64,000 bases of DNA, from assembly GCF_041296385.1 (NCBI RefSeq), contig NC_091014.1, positions 56,438,078 through 56,502,077 of the forward strand, read 5' to 3'. Both the position numbers and the translations under genes were made by a program. Source of the stretch: Aphelocoma coerulescens (Eukaryota > Chordata > Aves > Passeriformes > Corvidae). The notes beneath the pieces were generated by a model that saw only the letters and a list, made by a program, of their open reading frames with translations, was not told where the DNA came from and did not search any database. How positions within the stretch are numbered: position 1 is the first letter of the stretch; the number at the start of each line of letters is the position of its first letter. This document shows, one piece after another, positions 1-12,008 of the stretch.

Positions 1-295
1 GATACGTAGGAAGCCCTGGCAGCTTTGCGAAAGGCAGATACAAATAAGATTTGTGAAACCCAGACTTCCAGTTAAATAGCCACCCAAGCAAGCAGAGAGG
101 ATTTTTTTAAGCTCTACAGGAATGCAGCAGTAAGAGGATGGAATTATTGCACCTTTATATGTTTCAGTGGCTTAATGAAGCATGTTGAACATTGTGATTA
201 GCTTCTGACAAAGAGATGTCCTGCCATCTCTGACAATCTCTCTGTTTGAACAGAGAAATCGAATGCTCAAGAGACTGACTTCTTGTGAAAATCCA

Positions 296-360
296 TGGCA
301 GGGCGGGTGGAACTAGATGACCTTTAAGATCCTTTCCAGCCCAGGCCATTCTCTGATTCT
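296..360 (+). mobile_element. CR1 LINE 3' tail fragment
   Basis: The segment reads like the last 60-70 bases of an avian CR1: a 'gtggaactagatgacctt' block, then a 'ccagcccaggccattct' block, then degenerate octamer tail units (attctctgattct). The same tail, better preserved, ends the CR1 copy at 28583-29198. It is heavily 5'-truncated, as most CR1 insertions are, and carries no coding capacity. Confidence 0.75.
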
Positions 361-2728
361 GGTGAGCTGCTGTCTAACACATAGCAGGAGGCTCGGGCTC
401 TGTGTAGGATTATTGTCCTGATAACTATTTCTGCTCCCCTACCCTGGCATTCCCTCCAGCTGCAGGCCCCTGACTTCTTGCAACTGCCTCAAAAGACACC
501 CCATGGCTCTGCTGGTGTCAGTGGAATTTGTGCTGAATTTCCACATACTCTGGAAAATTTATCCCAGGATCTACATTAGGGCTGTGTCCTGTTGCTGGTG
601 TTTGGGAAAGCTGTCTGCAAACTGAAAACCAGCATGGAAACTCTGCTTCCCTCTGTTCTTTCAGCTGGCATACAGTCTTTTCAACTCTTATGCTGTTTTT
701 AGGTGCTTCAGGTTTACAAAACGTGGAATATTTGGTGGGGTATCCTTTTCCTTTTCTTATTCTAACCTGTATTTTTGTCATTTCCTGATTTACGGAATTT
801 CAGCTGTTGCTGAAAAATACCAAGAAATGTTTAAACATGTGAAGCTCTTGAATCCAGGACTGTAGCAAATGAATCAAAAATCTAAAAAAAATTTTAATCA
901 ATTTCAGAACAATTTGCTTTATTCTGTTTTCCATTCTTCCCAAGAAATGCCAAGTTATGCCAAGCTTAGGAATGCTGAAGCCATTCAGGGTGAAACACTG
1001 AAAGCTTGACAGTAATAAATAATCTCTCGCTTTCCTCTTTTTCAAAATATACTAGAAATGTGGGAAATACACTTTTTAAAAATATGCTCTATGTGGAAAG
1101 CCATCCAGCTGGATTTTGAGTTTCCTAATACAGCTGCCCCTCCACAGAAGCTGACTCCCACGTTATGTCAGTATGCCTGAAGGCAGACAGGGATCCATGT
1201 GAATGTATTAAAACTTGAATGCATGCTGAAGGCTGTCTGCAAAATGGATGTGAGGGGTGTAAGTCAATGGTCGTTGCCAGGTGAGGAGCATCCCCTCACC
1301 TTCCCACCCACTGTGGGGCAGAAACAAGTGTGCAGTCCCTTATGGTGAGGTGGGGGGATAATCCCTCTGCATTGTTTTTCCATCCTGCTGCCCCCAGCAT
1401 TGCTCTGTTGAGGCTGTCATGAGCAGCAATCAGATGTAGGCTGGCATGGCCAAGTCAGTTCATTACCTGACAGGATGAGATAACAAGCTCAGGGGAAATC
1501 TAAGCACAGTTAACAGCTATCAGCCAGCTGAGCTGGGTTCCCTCTGGATGCTACCGCACATCAGAAAATAACTCCACAAGAGGTTAAGTGAACATTTTGT
1601 TCTTGTTTTCTAACACATGTCAACAGGTTTTCTGAGATAACTTGCATCTCTGTGGAGTATATCCTTGAGAGAAAGAAGGTAGGTGCCTGGCTGCTGTCAG
1701 TGTGCTGAGTGAGTAGATTGCATATCCTCCCTTGCTCTTCCAAAAATATCAGCCAGGAAGTTTAACTGTGTATTAGTAAGGGGCTGACAGTGCCAGCCTC
1801 TTGGCTGTTGTTTTCAAGGTCAGCTCTATTTGACCTTCCTCTTGCCTCATTTAGTTGCTCACATTATTCCCTTCTGATTCCCTGATGGTGCTCACATTGT
1901 TGGGATTTCTGTGTGTTCCTGCATTGTCTTCTGGTTAAGCCGATTCCTGCTTATTTCCTCCCTCTCTGCTTGTGCCTTCTCCTCCTCTCCCCATCTCTCT
2001 TGCCTGCTCTCTTTCCTCAGGACTCACTCATTCTCCTGTGCCTTTCCCCACCCTGCAGTACAGACCAGATCCCCAGCCTGCAGCTCCATGGTCCCGATAC
2101 CGTTTTCCCGGCTAGCTTTCAGGAGCAGCTGTTTCACTCAGCAGCAGATGACTCCTGCACTGTGAGAAGCAGCTGCTTGTCTTGCAACTTGAGGAACTCC
2201 ACAGGAGCTGTTGCCTAGTCTGGAAGCAGCCCATGGGCTGTATTTCCAGCTGTGCAGGGAGCTCCCTTCCTGCAGGCAAGTTTGTGCCTGGCACTGCATT
2301 AAGTAGGTGATGTGTCTCCGTGTGAGCCAAAGGAACACTGGTGTACAAAGGGAACATACAGCTTGATGGTGTAGAGCCAGCAGCTCTCCTGCCTGTGGCT
2401 CTGGAGTGACAAAATACCACTCAGCAGATCTGTCTTGCTTCTGATGGAGGTGTAGGCTCCTGGCTTTGTTAAATTTGCAGCCCTGCTCACTTGCTACGGT
2501 AGGATCTGTACGTGCACGGGGTGGATGCTGTGCTGCACGAAAGCTACAGAGCCAGATTTGGCCTGACAGGCTGAGCCCTCAAGAAGTCCATAGAGAATTT
2601 CAAGCAGTAGGAAAATGAGGTCCTGACTTACTCAGCCTGTGCCTGGATGAAAACACCTACTTCTGGAAGTTAAATAACAGTAAGTGTGAGTGATGCAGAA
2701 GCAGACTATGAGGTTTTCCAGTGAGCAA

Positions 2729-2775
2729 AGCAGGGCAAACTGCCGGCAGAAAACCTGCTGGCAGTTTGCACTGCT
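2729..2775. repeat. Near-perfect 47-nt inverted repeat (hairpin)
   Basis: Arms at 2735-2749 and 2755-2769 are complementary over 15 positions around a 5-nt loop (aaaac). The single non-Watson-Crick pair would be G-U in a + strand transcript. Beyond one mismatch (2734 against 2770) the stem continues for 5 bp (agcag at 2729-2733, ctgct at 2771-2775). I do not recognise it as a known repeat family. It is shorter than a usual pre-miRNA. Confidence 0.8.
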
Positions 2776-2857
2776 CCCATTGCAGAGATGATCTCCTCTG
2801 TGGCAACACTAATGCAACTGACAAATCGATACAGTGAAGCCACCAACAACTTCATTT

Positions 2858-2876
2858 AAAAAAAAAAAAAAAAAAA
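2858..2876 (+). repeat. A-tract, 19 nt
   Basis: Nineteen consecutive A residues. The 350 bases before it are not recognisable as a retrocopy, so I treat it as simple sequence rather than as the tail of a processed pseudogene. Confidence 0.9.
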
Positions 2877-5632
2877 GGTAAAATCTATTTTAATTATATT
2901 AGCCAGATAATTAGAAAAATGTGTGTAATGAGCAGAGGACAGTCTGTGCCATCACTCCAAGATACCCAAAGCTGAAGGTCCTGACAGGAACCCCAGAGTG
3001 GAGCCAGGCATTACTCTCTGCTGCAGCAGTGTCGTCCTGTTTGATTTCAACCTCTGCGTGCTTTGCCAGAGGGAGATTTCCCTGTGACATCAGTGCTTAG
3101 GTTTCCTCTCCTTCTTTCCCAAGCCAACGGCATGCAGCCCAGTCTTAGCAGATAGTGGAGGCTGTGCCAACCGCAGAGGGAAAGGCCAGACTAAGTGCCA
3201 CGTCCCAAACTCTCTAGACAAGAGAACTTTGCCAGCTCCCAGCATCTCCTGGGCAACATCTTCTACTACAAAACCCCTGGTGGAAAAAAATGACAGGTCA
3301 CTGCAAATATTGTTGTTTAAAAGGCTCCAGGAGGAGAGTGGTCATGGCCTTGCACTAAGTATGAGAAATGACCACAATTTGGGAAGCCCCGCTGCAGAGG
3401 AAATCTGTGTGCCTTCCATGCACGTCATGGGATACTCTGGCCCTACCCAGCCTTGGGACACCCTAGATCATGAGTGTCCATGCTGTTCTTCCCTCACTGC
3501 AGGGCAGAGCAGAGACATTTTCCCATTTATTTACTTGCTGGTGCTTTGCAAGGTACCCGTGTTCATTTGGAGAGTGCAAATCTCTCAGCGGAGGAAGCAG
3601 CTATGCAAGCACCTGGCAGTGGGGGAGAAACACCTTCACGAACATGCAAGTCCTTATGGACCCTGTCCCAAGGATATTGGCTATTGACAAGAGCCTTGTC
3701 CAGCCTCTATGGCTGGGGACAGGTTCCCTCCCGTGGCTAAGAGCTGCCACAGCAGGAACCAGCAGCTCTGTGATGTTGTGCAAGTCTTGCAAAGAGCAGG
3801 TGTCTTGTGCTACAGATGCTTCTCCCAAGCCCAGTATCAAATTTATGCCCTACATCTTGCCAGTTAACACCAAGACCTACAAAAGTGTACATGCCTAATT
3901 GCTGTACACAGTAATGGAATACTCATTTGGACCCCTTCTGACAGTAGACAAATCTCTGGGATGCTCCTCTTTAACCAGGACTGCACCTATTCTTGAGTGG
4001 ACGGTCACTCAAGGGAGGGGATTTTTCTTTTTTGTGTTATGCAAGGAGAAAGCACAGGTTCCTGAGCAGAGGACAGTGCAGCACATTTTTACCCAGTCTG
4101 TGGTATATAAATCCCCTAAAACCTTTGCTGGCTGTACCACCCAGGTCATCCTGGACTGGTAACAGTGGATGGCTCTGTGCTGGCCCTCACTGTTCCTGCA
4201 GTAGGACAAGTGTTGTGGGGGTGTCTATATGAGGTGAGTAGCAAGCTCACAGTTCATGGGCACTCTCCATTGCCTGCTTTTTGGAACAATTGCTGAACCA
4301 GTCAGTGCTACTAAAGTGCTCCCTGGTGTGTGTCTGCTGATGTTGTGCAGTCACTGGGTGCGCCAGGACCAGGCGGGAAGTCAGCACAATACCCTGAGAT
4401 ACGTTATCGACTGTAAATGTGGCAGGAAGTCATTAAAGATTTCCTGAGCCATTCCCTGGGAAAAGACCACCTCCAGGCTCCAGCAAAGCCAGAGGACTTG
4501 CACTGCCAGGGCTTAGAAATCAAAAGAAAAATTACTCTAATGAGCCAATGTCAGCAGCTCCAGCAGAGAGCCCTGTGCTCCAGATGGATCCTATGCCCAT
4601 GGAGTCGGGGTGGTGATGGATGATGAGATCTGGGGACATGTGCCAAGGGGCTCTTTGTAGCTTGCTCATCTGAGCCTCCCTAAGGGCTTGGGGACTACAA
4701 GAGGTACGGACATGGACGGTCTGAATCCTTTGTGTGTAAAGCTTTGTAAATCCCTGTAGGTGAAAACTGAGAGCTTATTTTAAGAAAGCTGTTTGGTTGC
4801 ACCATGAGCTCTCACCCACAGCTCCAGGAGGGAGATTCACAATGAGCTCTCCTGGACAACTGGAAAAAGACAATTTTCTGCCATCAGGAGGCAATCAGAG
4901 TTTGGGACAAGAGGGTGAGCAGTAAGGGAGACAGAACCAGGTGAAGGCAAGCAGCTCCAGTATTTGTAGGGGGTCATTCAAAGAGACTTGAAGGCAGTCG
5001 GGCGTAATTTAAACAATGATACCAATAATGCATGTGGCTCATCTCACTTGATGTATGGAACAACTCTCATTTTTGTTGCTGCAAATATGTATGTCTTGAA
5101 AAATATATATGTTCTACCACCAATAATTTTGTTTTGGTTTTCCTCTAAATGTCACCAACCAAGACTTAAAGGTTGTCTTAGCAGATAAAAATTTCTTGGG
5201 AAATCACTGTGGAAGTCTGTTTTCTGGGATGTCCTAGAGGTGAAAATTTTTTAAACCATGAGATTATTTAACTGCTGAAATACTTAGTATTCTGGGTAAA
5301 AACAAAGTCATCACACCATGGTCAAGGGAGAAGAGTCAAATACTTATATTTCGCAGTGTTCATTTTCTCACTTGAAGAGATGAACAGAATAAAGAGATCT
5401 TTCTTATTAAAACAAAGTAAACAAACAAAAAACTCCCATAAACACCAACAAGAGAGGAAAAAATGTGTCAAGATTAGACAGCCAAGCTTCTAGCGTGGAA
5501 TACTGCGTAGCAACCAGCAGTCCTTTCTTCTCTTGTTGATTAACATACCTGTCTAAGAGACCAAAAGGGGTTTTCTTATCTCAGTCTCACAGTATGTATC
5601 TGATATATATGTCTTTGGTCCTCTTCCCACAG

Positions 5633-5813
5633 GAGAGAAAGAAAAAGAGCTGAAAAAGTTAGGCATATTCCTCCAGCAGGATTTCAAGGGAGAAGCCTGC
5701 CTGCCTGGACTGTAAGGAGGTACCCAAAGGGACACAGGGGCATCCTTCAGGACTGGTAACAGCACTGTTCAGCCTTGCTCTTGCTGAGGAAGTTTCCGCA
5801 CAACGCTGCAACC
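5633..5813 (+). other. SYN3: Probable SYN3 5' UTR portion of the first coding exon
   Basis: A pyrimidine-rich acceptor (ggtcctcttcccacag, ending at 5632) precedes this segment. The 181 nt between it and the initiator ATG contain no ATG in any frame, which suits a 5' UTR. The segment is purine-rich at its start. The alternative is that transcription starts inside this region and the acceptor is fortuitous. The exon boundary is inferred from the splice signal alone. Confidence 0.5.
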
Positions 5814-6130
5814 ATGAATTTCCTCCGGCGGCGTCTCTCAGACAGTAGTTTCGTGGCAAACCTGCCCAATGGCTACATGATGGACTTGCAGCGCCCTGAC
5901 AGCTCCACGAGCTCCCCAGTTTCTCCCGCCACGGAGAGGAAGCATCTGCAGCCACCCCAACCCTCGCACTCTTCCTCTACCGGCAGCAGCATCTTCAGCT
6001 CCATCTCCAGCGCCATGAAGCAAACCACGCAAGCGGCTGCAGGGCTGATGGATCACTCGGCCGGCCCCACACCCCCCATGGCACAGAAACCCAAGATCCT
6101 CCTGGTGATCGATGACGCGCACACGGACTG
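5814..6130 (+). CDS. SYN3: SYN3 (synapsin III) coding exon 1
   Basis: Synapsin III is a neuronal phosphoprotein on the cytosolic face of synaptic vesicles that tethers them to actin and each other; it is prominent during neuronal development. This exon gives 105 codons plus 2 nt. It begins [13 protein letters not shown], the synapsin domain A signature, in which RRRLS places the PKA/CaMKI site at Ser9. A Ser/Pro/Gln-rich linker (domain B, about residues 29-85) follows. The exon ends in [11 protein letters not shown], the opening strand of domain C. The ATG lies in a fair Kozak context (gcaaccATGa), and the frame is open upstream to 5775 without another ATG. The donor is CTG|gtgagt. SYN1 and SYN2 are excluded by the close match to SYN3 domain A and by TIMP3 as the nested neighbour. 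Confidence 0.96.
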
Positions 6131-9100
6131 GTGAGTCATCGGCGATCCCCCACTGAGTTCAGCTGCACATTCTCAGGGATCTGGGAATCATGGATAATCT
6201 GCAGGGGGTGCATAGATACTTTGACATCTGAGTCACCAGCTCTGGCCCCAGGCTGGTGTCTGTCAGACGACTTGCATGAACAGCAGAGTGGGTTTTTTCA
6301 TAACTTTCTCGGTAAAAAACGTTCATTTGGTATTCATTGACCAACTTCTTCATAACTTTAATATATGAACATGCATAGGAGGTTCTTGGCTCAGCAGACT
6401 TAGCCAAGCTGTCATATCTAGCAACGATTCTAAGAGATAACAGCTGAAGGTGTGTTAATGATGTGGTTCGGGACCTTAATCCACTGTGCTGACTCTAAAA
6501 CTTAGAAGTGACTCAATCTCTCCAGCTCTTCATCTCTCTTGAGCTTTCCTCTGTATGCAAATTTATACATAAATTCTGGTAAGATAACCAAGCTTCCTAC
6601 TACCTGTCAAGGGCCCTTCACCTGCTGAGCATAGCAACAACTATTGCCAAAGGGATCTCAGGCTCAGCTAAGCCTCAAATTTGTCTTGTTCATGCAGGTC
6701 TTTTTACACACAAAAGTTTGGAAGTTTGTTTCCTATGGTATCGGGTAGCACAGTACACTTTCCAAAGGGTAGGACAATTGTAGTCTTCTGAAATGCTAGA
6801 GAAATGACTTACTGTTTTTTGTATACTCCTTTTCGAAGTCAGCTGGTTTAGAAAGCTTTAGGCAACCTGTCTTAGTCTTATCTGAGGAAAAATCCAGAGA
6901 ATGTGTTGAGGAGATGCTCTTGCTTCATCTGCCAGCTTGTCGCAAGACAAAAGAAGGAAAGAGTAGCCCAGGTAAGGAGGCGGCATTGAAGACTTCAAAA
7001 CTAAAGAAGCTGGGTTACTGGGTCTTGGCCAAGGCAGATTAGTTTATTTTTCTTTTTATCCCACACCACTCTTTGGTACAGCTGTCACCTTTGGTCTTCT
7101 CTGTTTAACTAGAAGAGTGGGGACAGGTGAGACCTACCTTTTTAGGTGTATCTCCACAAATCAAGAGCTTAGCTCTTACCTAAAAAGAGACCACAACTGA
7201 GTACAAGTAGGTCAAGCATCTTCAACCAACTTGAAGTAAGAGAGGGAAAACAGTGGGATTTTTCTCAAAGCAAGAACAACTTCTTAACCGAGTGGGAAAG
7301 TCCCTGATAAAGTTGTCACCATGAATGTTTCCCTGGCCTAGTGTCTTTCATCACAGTAGCAGCCCCTCAGTGCCAGCTCGTTCAGTCGGCAACACCAGTC
7401 TGGCTCAAGCAGACCTGATCTCTCTTTCCTGGGCGCACCACGAGCCTCCCGCAGGCTGATGCTCACTAACCTCTGTCTCTGGGAAGTGCTTTTGCAGTTC
7501 CTTGGAGATGCTGCCAGGTGGCAGTCCCTTAACACAGCATCCTCGGTCTGGGATGGAAGTGCCTTTGTTGCACAGCTCTAGCATCTGGGGCTCAGCCAGC
7601 ACTGTGTAGCGCAAACACCGTGATCAGAGAGGAAAGCCCCAGCTCAAAGGCCAGTCTAGTCTTCCCTCGAGATTAATGGTTCTCAGGGTAGTCGGGGCAG
7701 GGAAAAGGACAAGGAGGGATTGGACCCTGCTGCAGTGTTTTCGTGTTTTAAAATACACATACTTCATTTGAATCCCTGCCTTTACATCTCCCAGCTGCGG
7801 TTCTGTCATGCAGACTTTGTGGTCTGTGAGCTGAGCTTGCTGAGGGAGCAGCAGCTGGGATATATAAAGAGGAAGTATGGCTACCCATGCTGTCCTCACT
7901 CCTCCACTCCTGTAAGCACTCCATGCATCCTGCCGTCTTGGCTATCCCTCTGCTGTCTATAACTGAGCAGTTTCTAGGAACTATGGGATACCCCTTTCAT
8001 TTATCCCAGCGCTCTGACTCAACCCACAAGTTTGCAGGTATCAAATGCTGCTTGCAAAGGCTCCCTGCCTTTACTTTCTCTAAGGCTGTGAGGACACTGA
8101 ACAAAATTAGTGTATGAATTCATGATCATACCCCGATGTATGTATGACATGAAAAACAAGGAAAGAACATTACTAACCCTTCCCTGCCATGGCTCTTTGC
8201 AGCATGAACAGAAATACATGTCTGGAAACTTCCCCAGCTTAAAGGCAGCAGTACATGGTCCTTTCTGAGAGAACATACCAATGCAACCACTCCAGTGGGC
8301 CAGGAGTGCTTCTTGCTGGTTGATTTTTGTGTCTCCAGGAAACTCAGTGAGACCCTTGAGAGCAGCACTGAAGAGCAGTGGCTCCATGGCTCCATGAATG
8401 TTTATTTTTGGTAAGGTACTTCTGAGCAATGCTAGCCACCTTCTTGGTCTCAGGCAGGGTGTTATGTGAGTTCAGGCTGAGCAGCCTCAGGAAGCAGTGT
8501 TTGCCTTGTGAGAGCCCAGCTGACGAAGCTGATTATCCAGGGATTCTGACTATCCACTCTGCATCATGTACGGAAACAGTCCCCACTTTGGAAGGTGAAC
8601 AACAGCACATTGTTACTTCTGTGCTGGTGATTCTGGGTTTGGAAGAGCATCATGTTTGTAATGTGTTTCATCTCCTCCTGCTCTGGTCTTTCTACTTGTG
8701 AAACCTTTGTATTTGGTTTCCAAGAAACACTTTCCTCCTCCTTTTGAAATAGTTTACAAAAAAAATCCCCAAGAAATAACTACTGAAGTGCTGCCCTTAT
8801 TTTAAGGGTGGGGGCTTCCACAGTGCCTCCTCCCCAAGAGCGTTACACAGAATTTACAACAAGGACCAGCTTGTTCACGGACAGGAAGGGTGAGAGACAG
8901 TGGAATCTGCCATTTGATTTCTCTTCTCTAAATGAAAACACTTTCTCAGAATTGGAGACTGTAGCAATATGGCCAAGCCAGACATTAATTTATCATCACT
9001 GTTTGTATTACAGGGAAGGGCTGCAATTGTGGATTAGGATGAGGTGTTGCACAAGTGCGTGGCGAAAAGCTTTAGCGACCCAAACAGGCAAGTGCAAGTA

Positions 9101-12008
9101 GAACACACTTCAAAGTGACAAATGGCAGTCTTTTCTGTTTCTGAGGAGCTACTATGTCTCTGATGGTACAGTACAGCACTCGATTTCTCTCAGAGGTCTG
9201 AAGGAAAGAAAGAGCATGCATGGGAATCTACGGCCTGTCTTCCACTATAAAATCCTTGCCATTCTTGACATGCAATCTGCTCTGGTTTATTCCAAAGGCA
9301 AAGCACTATAAAAACCGTGTGAGTCCCACGGAATATGATCAGCTGCTTTCTGCATTAGCAGTAGTAAAAGAAAGGTACATTCTATTAAAAACAAGGGAAC
9401 TCACCCAGCTTTCTGTTAAAGTGGCAACATTCTGACAAATTTTCCATTCTCCTCAAAGACACAGCTCTAGACATTTCAAGGAAGCATGCAGTGAATTGCC
9501 TTGTGTAGGATGTGCACGAGAGGAAAATGCTATCTATACAGCTCCCTTGTGCTCTTGGCTTTGACAGGCAGCCCTCAGAGGAACGCACAGCAGTGAATGT
9601 ACCTGTGCATCAACACACCAGGGAAAATCTTGGCTTCTCTTCTGTCGTTACTGGCACATTTCTCAGCTGGGGAGCCTGCACCTGGAGAATGAGGCTCCTT
9701 CCGATGGGCTGGGAGTATCTGTGCCTTGGGAGGCTTCCAAAAATGCATCCGCAACTCACCTAAAGCAGTTGCCAGAAAAAATGGAGCTCAGACATGAATA
9801 CACGTGCATGTGTTAAACACACAGCAAAAGGGAGCAGGACCATGAGGAAAGGAGACAGCAGAACTCCAGGTGGTGGCACATGGGCCAGCTCTGGCAGCCT
9901 GACCTCAGCCAGGAGGAAAGCATCCCACCTCTGGCAACCTCCTCGCCCACCATGCTATTAAGAAAATTATGCTCTTGCTGGATTGAATTTCTCAGCAGAT
10001 CAAACAGGATTTTGTACTGTGAATTATTAACCCCTGTCCTCTGTGAAAGTGCTCAGCTTTCCAGCCTAATGCCTCGTGTTTAAACAGCTTATGGGGGAAG
10101 TGATCAAGCACAGCTAAGGCTCCTATTAGCCACACATGCTAAAAGAGTCACTTTCCAGACCAGACAGCACAACAAAGTTGTTCTTGTTACATTTTCTGGG
10201 TATCTAAGTTACATTTGTGAAACAGCTCATGTGGCTTTTCAAAGCCATTGGTGTGTTTTGCCCGAGTTTCAGGCTGTTTCAAGAGCTCACAGTGCTGTGT
10301 TTGGTGCCTTGCCCAAAATACACGTGCCCTGTGTGCAGCAGCTCCACACATGAGGATTGTGACATGCTTCTCCAAAAAATAAGTCACAGAGGATGTTTTA
10401 GGAGACACAATACTGCATTGTTTTTTCTCCCCTTTAATTTACGGCCAAATCTGCCTGAACATCCTGTCTCCAAAAATTTTAAGATCAAGGAAGAGAAAAA
10501 CTGTGATTAACACTGAATGAAATCCTCTTAATGCATTTGAAATGGTTCTTTGTATAACAATAACGCCATGATTCAGGTCTAATTGTGGACTGATTGACAG
10601 GATTACTGTTTTATACTGGTCAAAGGAAATGATCAACTTCTTTTAAAAAGAAAATTATTTTTACTTCTGAAACATGAAAATATTGAGCTGTAAATATGTC
10701 ATTTGCCTAAAAATGTGACTGGTCAAATAATAATACCCTAATACTGAATTTTATTAGCAAGGGAGTTCCTACATCCTAGGTTTTTTTCAAGGAATTCCTT
10801 TTAAAAATATTCAATGACTGTCATGAGTCATTTCATGCTTTCAATAGGCTGAAGGTGATGTACTAAGGCTCCCATTAAGAGGAATATTTCTGCACCTAAC
10901 TCTTTTAAACATAATGGTAAGTTTTGCAGTTCAAGCTTGAATTTAGGAATTTGCTGGTTAAATTGCAAAGTTTTGTCCATATTTCCTGATAAGAAATCCC
11001 AAATCGTCTAACATGGTGAAAATAGATTATTATGGATTAGCTTTTTTTACACAGTGGTGACCTTTTAATATTTCACAAGTTCTGTGCAACAGTGCAGCAA
11101 TAATTTGAAAAAACGTACATGTAAAATTGACGTTTTCACAAATCTGGTTTAAAAGCCCTTATATTTTCATCCTTTAGCCTTGTCTACCCAGGACCAAATA
11201 TTTTTGTTCCTATACTTCTTGCCAAGTTCCACTTTTTGAGAAGTGGAAAGCAGAAAGTGGGGGCAAGCTTGTGTTAAAGGAGTGTGTGTGTTTGTGCACA
11301 TGTACATGCCTGTAAGCAGCATGGAGAGTTTCTGTATTCCCTAGAATACAGACATAGGGGTGAGAGGGAGGCAAGGCTGTCAAAAGTTTTCAAGAAATTG
11401 CATTTATCACATCACTTTCCAATCTGTTTTAGGTATATCACCGTCGTGTCTGTCTGTATTTTTGTCCTGCATATGTAAAGTATCTTGGGATCTAGTCCCC
11501 CTAAATGAAAGGTGATACAGAAATGTAAAGGATTAGTATCATTACAAAAATAGACACAAGGAATATGGAAAACATTCCCCACCAGGTTATAACTGTGTTA
11601 ATGCAAGTCAAATCTGGGTCCTTAATTACTTTACCAGAGTTCCTATAAATGCATAGAATTTAACCTCAGAATGTCCTGCCTAGTCCTGTACATGTTAAAA
11701 AAAACCAACAAACCCAACCCTCAGATACATTTCTCAGAGTTTGTGAGCCAGATTTCTTCTGCCTGGAAGTCCACAGCCCTGCCCCAGTGTTGGCCCAAGT
11801 TAGTCCAGCTCTCCTGCTCCTCAAATTCAAGGAGAACTGAAGCAGCTGGAAAAAAAATATTGCAAAATCCTCAACAAAAAATGATACCCCTTGCAAACAG
11901 CTCCAGGCCATAATATTTAGATTTAGCAATGTGGAAATGTTCCAGCAATGCACTGTTTTGATAACACACAAAATCAAATTGCTGCCTCATGTTGTACTTA
12001 ATGCAGTA

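Larger units (their letters stand above)
1..5632 (+). other. SYN3: Non-coding DNA upstream of the SYN3 coding start (probable 5' UTR intron)
   Basis: No open frame here resembles a known protein. The stretch is not CpG-rich, so a promoter island is unlikely, and it ends in a good splice acceptor at 5621-5632. I therefore infer that it is intron between an unseen 5' UTR exon and the first coding exon. It holds a CR1 tail near 300, pyrimidine-rich DNA near 1955-2045, a strong hairpin at 2729-2775 and an A-tract at 2858-2876. I see nothing else I can name. Confidence 0.5.

Noticed and set aside
2500..2876. Processed pseudogene ending in the A19 tract
   Set aside because: The preceding sequence translates to nothing recognisable, and no target-site duplication could be seen.
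3229..3687. 152-codon open frame upstream of SYN3
   Set aside because: Overlaps several equally long frames in other phases, has no recognisable motif, and carries no Kozak or poly(A) context. Treated as chance.
5775..5813. Possible upstream non-ATG start extending SYN3 by 13 codons
   Set aside because: The family protein begins at the [11 protein letters not shown]et at 5814, and the upstream codons begin with TTG and are not conserved in what I recall of SYN3.
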